This document shows, in pieces, positions 1-5,785 of a stretch of 10,447 bases of DNA (positions are counted from its first letter, which is position 1; each line of letters begins with the position of its first letter). A program made the translations under genes and the position numbers. Source of the DNA: Baffinella frigidus (taxonomy: Eukaryota > Cryptophyceae > Cryptomonadales > Baffinellaceae); the NCBI GenBank assembly GCA_026770585.1, contig MU646370.1, forward strand, positions 467,701 to 478,147, written 5' to 3'. Under the pieces are notes generated by a model that searched no databases, was not told the DNA's origin, and was given only the letters and a program-made list of their open reading frames with translations.

Positions 1-61
1 ACGGGCCCGCCTCGGGTAAAAGGGCTCCAAGGGAGAGCGCCTATAAGCGAGGCGGGCCCGT
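1..61. repeat. Hairpin with 14-bp perfect arms
   Basis: Positions 1-14 (ACGGGCCCGCCTCG) and 48-61 are exact reverse complements around a 33-nt loop, so this stretch can fold into a GC-rich hairpin. Most of it recurs in inverted orientation near position 505. No coding potential was recognised. The element may begin upstream of the window. Confidence 0.8.
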
Positions 62-97
62 CCAGGACCCGGTCCTCACAGGTGATGGAGGACAGTG

Positions 98-218
98 TAC
101 AGGGGTACCTCGCTCATGAGAAACTGCCCACCTCTAGGACCCTACAGTAGGGCTAGGCATATGACCCTATGGTGGTCCTCGGGGGGGGGCGCTTTCTCGT
201 GAGCGAGGCACCCCTGTA
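98..218. mobile_element. MITE-like family A, copy A1
   Basis: A foldback element running from TACAGGGGTACCTCGCTCAT to its complement ending in CCCCTGTA. The arms cover almost the whole length (TACCTCGCTCATGAGAAA pairs with TTTCTCGTGAGCGAGGCA), followed by an inner G/C-run arm and the core CCTACAGTAGG. No ORF encodes a transposase, so it would be non-autonomous. Related copies lie at 646, 1827, 2124 and 10394. Divergence between arms suggests an old copy. Confidence 0.85.
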
Positions 219-504
219 GTACAGATTGAATACATCAACGCATCGTCCGGATTCCGCAATACACCATCCAGGATTTCGATATCTTTTCGGGTTTCCGATA
301 AATTCCATCATCTCACAGCGGAACAGCCCCGCCGGCAGGCTCTTGAGCGCCCGCGTGACCGCCGAAGCCAACTGTCCGAGGTGACTGCCTTGTCATGTAC
401 CTCGACGTGTTCGTGGTGTCCCGTGTTGTGAAGGCTACGTGTGAAGGCATGCCGCGCGAGCTCTCCGATCTCTGATGATTCACTGACAGGATTCCTTACA
501 ACTA
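219..504. other. Unassigned segment with conflicting short ORFs
   Basis: This stretch lies inside the 45-bp inverted repeat and holds no complete gene. On the plus strand, an open stretch at 359-475 ends in TGA and reads plausibly as protein from ATG 395 (MYLDVFVVSRVV..., 26 residues). On the minus strand, two overlapping frames around 240-371 also read plausibly (for example RALKSLPAGLFRCEMMEF). They cannot all be coding. It may be a captured or decayed exon, but I recognise no family and assign no function. Confidence 0.2.
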
Positions 505-645
505 CTTATAGGCGCTCTCCCTTGGAGCCCTTTTACCCGAGGTGGGCCCGTCCAGGACCCGCTCCTCACACTACGGGCACGCATTTGTTTGAGGGAAACA
601 AAGCGTGGCATTTTCCGCCTGCGAATTCGAATCTGCACTCAGCCC

Positions 646-767
646 TACAGGGGTACCTCGCTCATAAGAAACCGCCCCCCCGTGGGACCCTACAGTAGGA
701 CCATGCCTAGGGCCCTATGGTGGTCCTAGGGGGGGTGGCGGTTTCTTATGAGCGAGGTACCTCTGTA
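646..767. mobile_element. MITE-like family A, copy A2
   Basis: The best-preserved copy of family A (122 bp). The left end TACAGGGGTACCTCGCTCAT mirrors the right end ATGAGCGAGGTACCTCTGTA. Further inside, AAGAAACCGCC pairs with GGCGGTTTCTT. The centre holds CCTACAGTAGG, then CCTAGGGCCCTATGG. The whole element can fold into one long hairpin. It carries no gene. ORFs reading through it are composition artefacts of the repeat. Confidence 0.9.
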
Positions 768-943
768 TGGGATACAGCTTATCATTGTCCTGGTCTTACA
801 AGACCTGCACGGAAGGGGATACATGGTGGCATGTTGCTTTCGATCCGGAATGCACGCAAATTGTCTCTCACGATTCTGGCGAGTCCCATGTGCTTAGGAT
901 TTTCGAGTTCGTTTTTTTTGGCGGGGTACAGACTGTTCACTGA
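767..943 (+). pseudogene. 58-codon ORF with a WD40-like stretch, possible gene fragment
   Basis: An ORF starts with ATG at 767, overlapping the last base of element A2, and stops at TGA 941-943. Its middle reads HVAFDPECTQIVSHDSGES followed by HVLRIFEF. This resembles the spacing of a single WD40 blade (VAFSPDGTxIVSGSxDGxVRIW), but the GH and WD signatures are missing and only one blade is present. It is most likely a scrap of a gene or a chance ORF. No splice sites or flanking exons were found to support a functional gene. Confidence 0.2.
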
Positions 944-1086
944 CCTCTGGCAATCTCAGCTCATGAGCCTGTTCTGTCAGTACATGTGGTTGCTGATGCC
1001 TTCTCTCTCGACCACGCACACGTGAGCGTTCATTCATCGATCGAGGGGACACAGATAGATCTTCATTGACAGCGACACGGCCACCA
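944..1086. other. No recognised feature
   Basis: AT/GC-mixed DNA between the possible gene fragment and the first C-type terminus. It contains stop codons in the plausible frames, and I saw no repeat from the families in this window. Confidence 0.5.
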
Positions 1087-1110
1087 TACAGGGGTATCTG
1101 GGCTATAACA
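1087..1110 (+). repeat. Solitary family-C terminus
   Basis: TACAGGGGTATCTGGGCTAT followed by AACAAC is a family-C end like those at 1210 and 2800. It has no matching right end before the D-type sequence begins at 1116, so it is a truncated or solo end. Confidence 0.7.
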
Positions 1111-1115
1111 ACAAT

Positions 1116-1209
1116 TGAATTATTAAGGTCCACATCTCAGTTTACAGTGTGTGAGCTTAATTTGTGTGATCTTAACTTCGAGTAACCCCGTTACTAAATT
1201 AAGAACACG
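1116..1209 (-). repeat. Family-D end, copy D1 (inverted relative to D2)
   Basis: This stretch, including TGTGATCTTAACTTCGAGTA, is nearly the exact reverse complement of 3092-3183. Together with the adjacent family-C element it forms one arm of a long inverted arrangement. The junction with the neighbouring C element has the same sequence at both places, so C and D were probably duplicated as one block. Confidence 0.8.
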
Positions 1210-1399
1210 TACAGGGGTATCTGTGATAAGAACACGGGTGCTCCGACATCGGTCGGTGTCTGTATTCTTACATTAGTTCCATAGGGTTGACTCAACGCAA
1301 GATTTAGTCAACCCTCTGGTACTAAATCAAGAAAACGGGGTTCCCAAATCCGGTCTGTGTTCTTGAGTTCTGGTTTCTTGCAGCCCAGATACCCCTGTA
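1210..1399. mobile_element. MITE-like family C, copy C1
   Basis: A 190-bp element with ends TACAGGGGTATCTG and CAGATACCCCTGTA. The centre holds a second palindrome (GGGTTGACT ... AGTCAACCCTCTGG), and subterminal AAGAACAC pairs with GTGTTCTT. The outermost bases are like those of family A (TACAGGGG), but the interior is different. GTAC is present at both outer boundaries. No transposase ORF. Confidence 0.85.
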
Positions 1400-1463
1400 C
1401 AGTCCTCCCACGGACGCTACCTCAGCATCTCGCGCTGACCATGAAAGGACAGGAAGCCAAACT

Positions 1464-1701
1464 GTACAGGGATATCTGGGTCACAAGAACCCAGCACTTA
1501 GAACCCCCAAACGGATTTGGGGTCCACCTGTTCTTCATTTTGTACCAGAGGGTCGACTAAATCTCGAGTTTAGTCAACCCTCTGGTGCTAATTTACGAAC
1601 ACAGACACAGACCGAGACTCCTCGAGTTTAGTCAACCCTCTGGTGCTAATTTAAGAACACAGACACAGACCGAGACTCGACCAAGGGTGTTTCAGATACC
1701 C
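1464..1701. mobile_element. MITE-like family C, copy C2, internally duplicated
   Basis: The left end TACAGGGATATCTGGG and an imperfect right end CAGATACCC at 1693-1701 bound a C-type interior with the GTACCAGAGGGT...AGTCAACCCTCTGG palindrome. The right end is degraded, lacking the final CTGTA. The right half has been tandemly duplicated, which makes the element longer than C1. Confidence 0.75.
1563..1678 (+). repeat. Two tandem 58-bp units inside C2
   Basis: Positions 1563-1620 and 1621-1678 are identical except for one base (C versus A at unit position 34). Each begins CTCGAGTTTAGTCAACCCTC and ends ACCGAGACTC. The single difference points to a recent duplication. Confidence 0.95.
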
Positions 1702-1826
1702 AGACATTCGTGTAGCGTGCATCGGCTCCATCTACCGGGCAAAAGCGCCATTTCGAGGCGGCTCCTAACGTGTACCAACGACAGTGATCAGAGTGATCAG
1801 ACAGGCCCGCCGCCGACCCAAGGCGG

Positions 1827-1968
1827 TACAGGGGTACCTCGCTCATAAGAAACCGCCTCCCCCTAGGACCCTACAGTACGCCTATGCCTACGGCCCCATG
1901 GTGATCCTGGGGGGGTGGGTGTTTGGTGATCCTAGGGGCGTGGGCGTCATGAGCGAGGCACCCCTGTA
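1827..1968. mobile_element. MITE-like family A, copy A3
   Basis: TACAGGGGTACCTCGCTCAT at the left pairs with ATGAGCGAGGCACCCCTGTA at the right. The right half has an insertion or local duplication (GGTGATCCT occurs twice, near 1902 and 1926), which explains the length of 142 bp against about 121 in A1 and A2. It is flanked on both sides by the tail repeat. Confidence 0.85.
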
Positions 1969-2019
1969 CCAACGACAGTGATCAGAGAGATCAGACAGGC
2001 GCCGCCGCACCAAGGCGGC

Positions 2020-2121
2020 ATCCCTCAAGTGGCGAGTATGCGCATACGCTCTACTGTAGGGCCCTAGGACCTGCCTAGGGCGAGTTAGGGCGAATATTTG
2101 CTCGTCCGCCACTTAAGGGAT
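2020..2121. mobile_element. MITE-like family B, copy B1
   Basis: A 102-bp element with ends ATCCCTCAAGTGGCGAGTA and CCGCCACTTAAGGGAT. The core ACTGTAGGGCCCTAGGACC recurs inverted in B3. No ORF encodes a protein of interest. It directly abuts the truncated A4. Confidence 0.85.
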
Positions 2122-2123
2122 AG

Positions 2124-2236
2124 GGCTCAAAAGAAACCGCCCGCCCCCTAGCTAGAATCCTACAGTAGGCCCATGCCCAGGGTCCTATGGTGGTTCTAGG
2201 GGGAGTGATATTTCTCAGGAGCGAGGCACCCATGTA
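2124..2236. mobile_element. MITE-like family A, copy A4, left end lost
   Basis: The interior (AAGAAACCGCCCGCC, CCTACAGTAGG, GGTGGTTCTAGG) and the right end (GGAGCGAGGCACCCATGTA) match family A. The expected TACAGGGGTACCTCG is replaced by the end of B1, so the left terminus was deleted or displaced there. Confidence 0.8.
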
Positions 2237-2297
2237 CCCCTGACGGTGACCAGACAGGCCCGCCGCCGGAACGAGGCGGTGCATTTTTTTTATACAT

Positions 2298-2303
2298 TTT
2301 ATT
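2298..2303 (-). promoter_or_regulatory. Candidate poly(A) signal of the deaminase gene
   Basis: AATAAA on the minus strand, about 125 nt past the deaminase stop codon, followed by an A-rich stretch. Position and sequence fit a classical signal, but algal poly(A) signals vary and nothing here proves use. Confidence 0.4.
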
Positions 2304-2427
2304 CTTTTCATGATAAAATTCTGGCGGTGAAGAGGGGCGCCTCGGCAGGTCCTGGGCGCGCGGCGCTCTGCTGAGACGAAAGTCATCGCCGAGACGAAAG
2401 TCATTACTTGAGGAGAAGGAAGGCGCC

Positions 2428-5298
2428 CTATGCCAGAGGGATGTCGGCGCCGCCCTTGGTGGACTGGTAGCCGTCCGAGAGGGAGGCGTACACTTCCTGC
2501 GTCAACGGTCCACGCCAGGCCACACGTCAGAATTGAAGGTTGAGCCTCACTTCTTTAAAAAGTGTTGTCTGGTACGAATGAAACATTGTTGCGCCCGGGA
2601 ATGGCTCCAATTGCTGACTTTTGGTGGGATTCCTCGATAAGAATCTCAAAATTACCTTGAGGCAAATTCCCACTTGTGTCCTGGCATGGGCAGGAGTTAC
2701 TCAAAAGTGAGGTCCACCACGCCGTGCCTACATGAGGCTTACAGGAATACCTCGTGTACACGCACCCGTGCCTCAAGAATACGGAAAAGGTTCGACCCCT
2801 ATAGGGGTATCTGGGCTATCCCTTAAGTGGCGAGTAGGCGCATATGCCCTTCCGTAGGACCCTATGACCTGCCTAGGACCTCTTGGCGGTCAAATTTGAC
2901 CGCCTCGCCACTTAAGGGATAAGAAAACAGAACTTGAGAACACAGACCGGATTAAGGGCCCCCATTTTCTTGATTTAGTACCAGAGGGTTGACTGAATCT
3001 TGTGCTTAGTCAACCCTCTGGCACTAATTCAAGAATACAGACACCGAGCGATGTCGGAGCACCCGTGTTCTTATAGCCCAGATACCCCTGTACGTGTTCT
3101 TAATTTAGTGACGGGGTTACTCGAAGTTAAGATCACACAAATTAAGGTCACACACCGTCAACTGAGATGTGGACCTTAATTATTTAAGGTCCGCACACCA
3201 AACCCTTTTTTGCAGACCCTAATTTTCAGGTCCGCACCCCCCCGATTTTTGCGGACCTTAACACATCGAAGATTTTCTGGCCCGATATCGCGTACCCCCC
3301 CGGAGAATGGAGCCGGGGAATTTTCGGGTCGAAAGAAGTGTCAACATTTCCCAGGAAAAACTGGGTTCCCGAGTGTTGGACCTTAATTTTTCAAGGTCCG
3401 CACACCACCCTTTTCTGTGGACCTTATCTATTTCAGGTCCGCACACCAGACACTTCAAAATGGTGTGACCTTAACTTCGAGTAACTCCTGTACCAGCGGG
3501 TTGACAACATCTCGCGTTTAGTCAACCCTCTGTGAAGAAAACGCCGACCGACCGACTCTGGAGCAAGGATATTATTATCCCTTAAGTGGCCATAGGGTGA
3601 ATATCCACCTCAACTGAATATCCACCTCAACTCGCCCTAGGCAGGTCCTAGGGCCCTACCGTAGGGCGTATGAGCATACACGCCACGTCAGGGATAAGCG
3701 AAGTATCCCTGCTTGCATGTGAGACGGGGACCATTCTACGCGCAAGAATGCGACGTATCTCCGAGGAAACCAATTCGCTCAACGTCGGGCCGTTAGCTGG
3801 ATGAAACCCGCCGTTTTGCAGCCGAGGTGATGCAGAGAGGCAGGGGGGGTGCATTTTCCCCGGCAGGGAGAACACCGCGCACAGGCCAATCCGGGAACAA
3901 GTATTTTTCTTTTAAAAATCTGGCAAGGAAAATTGCTACGCATAGGTCTCGTCCCACACGAGAATGCTAGAGGGGCCTATTTAACACCGATTTGCTTTTA
4001 AAAGTGGGCATTTGTGTAGTGACTTTCGTTGATTGGACACGTAACTCTGCGAAATTAGCACAGGCGCGAGGTTAGAACAACTTACCCTGGTACAAATATT
4101 TACAACACCACATGCAAATAGGACCCTCTCGCATTCTTGAGTGGCCCCAAAGCTTTTTTGTACTAATTCTCATGCAGATTTTGGAAAGAAAAATACCTGT
4201 TCCCGGATGAAGGCGGTTGGCCAGGATACGTGCTCCAGTCGAGCACCAATGATTGCGAGGGGAGATAATGCAGGGGGGGATAATGCGGGGGAAGACGGAA
4301 GGGGACGCGGCACGGGTGGCGGCAGGGGACCTTGAGAGCAGCCGCCTTAGCTGTCAGCGCCGCGCGATCGCCCTCCGGCCCCTGCGTTCGAGTGAGGCCC
4401 CGGGGTTCAGCGTCAGAGCGGGGAGAGGCGTTGGCGGTGCTGCAACAGCGCCTAGTAGAAAGGTGTGAGGGGTGGCTGCGCGTCGGAGGCGGGTCGCGGG
4501 GCGTGGAAGAAGAAGGTGGGGGCGCGCCTGCTCGATGAGCTCCGCGACACTCTGCGCCTTCCAGAAGGCGTTGGTGCGCTTGTACGCCCCTTCCTTGCAG
4601 TCGAAGACCTCGTCGAGGATCTTGAGGTCGTGCGGGATTTGGAAGGCGTCGCGCGTGTCTTGGTAGCTGCGAGGGGGCGTTCTTTACGTGACGGAGAGAT
4701 GGAGCGCGTGTGTCTGAGCGAGAGGGCGAGAGAGTGTGTGCGAGCGTGTCAGAGCGAAAGATAGAGTGAGTGATAGTGAGAGAGACAGCGAGTGTACGAG
4801 CGTGTGTGTATGTGTGTGTGTGTGAGCGCGGGAGTGCGACAGCGAGAGAACGATCTTTCTCTGTGGGAGAGAGAGCAGCTATGCCGCTCCAGCTTGGAGG
4901 GCAGCGGGGCTGTGGGGCGGGGCTGTGAGACAAGAGGCCCTCGGGGCCGCAAGAGGTCCTCACCTGAAGAAATAGGAGAAGTTGTCGAAACCGCCCCAGG
5001 TGATAGCCGAGAGGCAGAGGCTGCAGGGCTCGTGCGTCGCCACGAACACGCAGTCCTTTGGTGACGGGCGCGCCTCCTTCGACAGCTTGTAGTAAGCGTT
5101 CAGCGCTGAGATCTCTCCGTGGTGCAGGACGTTGACCGACTCCTCGTTGGTCCCCACGACCACAACTGAGAGGTCAGCCTTCAGCAGGATCGCCGCGCCG
5201 AAAACCTTGTCACCCTTGGCCACGCCAACCCTGGTCAGAGGGACCACGTCCTCACCGATCACTGTCATGATGCGCTCCGCGAGCTTGTGTTCCGCCAT
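2428..5298 (-). CDS. CMP/dCMP-deaminase-superfamily protein, four exons
   Basis: A predicted zinc-dependent deaminase of the cytidine/deoxycytidylate fold. The true substrate (nucleoside, nucleotide, base or tRNA) is unknown. Exons on the minus strand are 5298-4964, 4666-4528, 4381-4331 and 2496-2428; they join in frame to 197 codons plus TAG. Zinc site: H60-G61-E62 (LHHGEISALN; usually HAE) and P91-C92-S93-L94-C95 (HEPCSLC). After the zinc site come SYQDTRDAFQIPHDLKIL, TNAFW and a short helical tail ending ADIPLA. Introns: 297 nt (GT-AG, pyrimidine-rich end), 146 nt (GC-AG) and 1834 nt (GT-AG). Start ATG 5298 was chosen because it is the first Met of the conserved domain and sits in ACAATGG. 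The frame stays open upstream to an ATG at 5385 inside a hairpin. No signal peptide, so probably cytosolic. Exons 1-2 are firm; the short exons 3-4 rest on frame, splice sites and sense. Confidence 0.85.
2800..3092. mobile_element. MITE-like family C, copy C3, interrupted by B2
   Basis: The left end TATAGGGGTATCTGGG and right end AGCCCAGATACCCCTGTA bound a C interior (GTACCAGAGGGTTGACT ... AGTCAACCCTCTGGCAC). Subtracting B2 leaves about 190 bp, the size of C1. Its sequence is the reverse complement of C1 over nearly the whole length, including the neighbouring D arm. Confidence 0.85.
2818..2920. mobile_element. MITE-like family B, copy B2, nested in C3
   Basis: 103 bp with near-perfect ends ATCCCTTAAGTGGCGAGTA and CTCGCCACTTAAGGGAT, plus an inner palindrome GGCGGTCAAATTTGACCGCC. 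It is bounded by TA on both sides (GGGCTA ... TAAGAA), consistent with TA-targeted insertion into the left arm of C3. The element is therefore younger than C3. Confidence 0.9.
3113..3488. mobile_element. Family-D element with ~26-bp inverted ends
   Basis: The left arm GGTTACTCGAAGTTAAGATC at 3115 and the right arm ending CTTAACTTCGAGTAACTCC at 3488 are inverted copies, enclosing about 375 bp. The interior carries a run of GGTCCGCA hairpins. No transposase ORF is visible. The same arm sequence is present at D1 (1116-1209). Confidence 0.7.
3183..3447. repeat. Array of AAGGTCCGCAC/GTGGACCTT hairpins
   Basis: The motif AGGTCCGCAC occurs four times (near 3185, 3228, 3394 and 3435). Three copies are followed within 15-25 nt by an imperfect or perfect complement (TTGCAGACC, TGCGGACCTTAA, TGTGGACCTT), giving a series of small stem-loops. 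They could be subterminal transposase-binding repeats of element D or simply decayed tandem repeats. Confidence 0.6.
3490..3540. repeat. Family-C core palindrome fragment
   Basis: TGTACCAGCGGGTTGAC followed by TTTAGTCAACCCTCTG is the central palindrome of family C without its ends. It adjoins the right end of element D, as C elements do elsewhere in the window. Confidence 0.65.
3577..3695. mobile_element. MITE-like family B, copy B3
   Basis: Ends ATCCCTTAAGTGGC and GCCACGTCAGGGAT, flanked by TA. The interior CTAGGCAGGTCCTAGGGCCC lies inverted relative to B1. The stretch AATATCCACCTCAACT is present twice in tandem (near 3599 and 3615), which accounts for the extra length over B1 and B2. Confidence 0.8.
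4667..4963 (-). other. Deaminase intron 1 with GA/GT low-complexity run
   Basis: The intron runs from TTCAG|GTGAGG to CTCGCAG|C. About 4700-4875 is simple sequence: on the plus strand GAGAG-rich and GTGTGT-rich blocks, read on the coding strand as a long CT/CA-rich stretch. A long pyrimidine tract ahead of the acceptor may aid splicing. Several long ORFs across this stretch are products of the repeat. Confidence 0.75.
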
Positions 5299-5347
5299 TG
5301 TAGGTCCTGTGGGTTCTTCGAGCTCCCAACGTTGACGAACTTTCAAG

Positions 5348-5387
5348 GGTTGTTTTCCGATCGTTTCTATTCGATCGGAAAACAACC
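5348..5387. repeat. Perfect 16-bp hairpin upstream of the deaminase
   Basis: GGTTGTTTTCCGATCG (5348-5363) and its exact complement CGATCGGAAAACAACC (5372-5387) flank the 8-nt loop TTTCTATT. It lies 50 bp from the deaminase start codon, so it may be in that gene's 5' UTR, or be an operator-like site or MITE remnant. Confidence 0.9.
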
Positions 5388-5389
5388 TT

Positions 5390-5573
5390 TTTATTTTCCG
5401 ATGTCTTTTGCATGTGTCTTTCTATTATTTTTGTACGACCAAGCCCCCCGATTTCGGGCGAATCCCCGTACAAATCCCCTAAAAACAGGAAACCCGCCAT
5501 CAAAAGTCAATCGTTTCCTTAAGAGACGATTCGGCCGCGGTAAAATCACTTGTAAAAGACATCGGAAAATAAA
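5390..5573. mobile_element. MITE-like element with 23-bp inverted ends
   Basis: TTTATTTTCCGATGTCTTTT (from 5390) and AAAAGACATCGGAAAATAAA (to 5573) form 23-bp ends with one mismatch, enclosing 138 bp without an ORF of note. The TTTTCCGAT part is shared with the adjacent 16-bp hairpin. No clear target-site duplication was identified. Confidence 0.75.
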
Positions 5574-5785
5574 TCCTCTGTGCCTATTTTGGTCACGAGG
5601 TGTGTCACCGATCACGCGGGTGTGGTAAAAATCGTTGGTCCCCGAATTTAAATTGGAGCCATTGGATCGCCACAAACTAAATTTGGTCCTCCCAAAGCCG
5701 CAACACATCTCAGAACACAACTCAGAACTTACAGCTCATCTCTGACACAGCTGCTCCTGGCACAACACCAGAGCCCGAAAACAGT

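Larger units (their letters stand above)
3..573. repeat. 45-bp inverted repeat bounding a ~550-bp unit
   Basis: Positions 3-47 and 505-549 are reverse complements with one mismatch in 45. In addition, 49-83 and 538-572 are near-identical in direct orientation (GGGCCCGTCCAGGACCC and flanks). The unit encloses family-A element A1 and about 280 bp of unassigned DNA. It may be a non-autonomous transposon carrying captured DNA, or a local inverted duplication. No target-site duplication is visible because the left end is at the window edge. Confidence 0.75.
1771..2284 (+). repeat. Three dispersed copies of a ~55-bp tail repeat
   Basis: Copies lie at 1771-1826, 1965-2018 and (shorter, diverged) 2234-2284. 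The shared parts are TGTACCAACGACAGTGATCA and ACAGGCCCGCCGCCG, ending in AAGGCGG. The last two directly follow family-A elements A3 and A4, and the first directly precedes A3. The tail either belongs to a longer version of family A or is a favoured flank that was duplicated with it. Confidence 0.8.
2497..4330 (-). other. Deaminase intron 3, 1.8 kb, packed with elements
   Basis: On the minus strand it begins AAG|GTCCCC and ends GACGCAG|GAAG. It holds C3 with B2 nested in it, the D element, a C-core fragment and B3. The stretches 2497-2799 and 3696-4330 contain neither a recognised repeat nor convincing coding sequence, apart from two close copies of GGGATAATGC-like sequence near 4264-4290. The length contrasts with the other two introns of this gene (146 and 297 nt). 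Confidence 0.7.
5299..5785. promoter_or_regulatory. Head-to-head intergenic region, probable shared promoter
   Basis: The deaminase ATG (5298, minus) and the M48 ATG (5786, plus) diverge from this 487-bp stretch, which must hold both 5' UTRs and both promoters. No convincing TATA box was seen. It contains two inverted-repeat structures listed separately. The last 80 bp before the M48 start are C/A-rich and fit a 5' leader. Confidence 0.55.

Noticed and set aside
2555-2776. 73-codon minus-strand ORF within deaminase intron 3
   Set aside because: No recognisable motif, skewed composition, and no splice sites joining it in frame with exons 3 and 4.
3258-3875. Two minus-strand ORFs of 66 and 75 codons
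   Set aside because: The first is made of the GGTCCGCA hairpin array; the second overlaps B3 and shows no family motif.
4163-4963. Longest ORF of the window (266 codons, minus strand)
   Set aside because: It runs through deaminase introns 1-2 and exons 2-3. The SHTHTYTHARTL-type sequence comes from the CA/CT-rich intron. Part of it falls in frame only with exon 3; exon 2 is read in another frame.
4792-5064. Plus-strand ORF antisense to the deaminase
   Set aside because: It is composed of GTGTGT repeat and the antisense of exon 1. The minus strand has the conserved zinc motifs.
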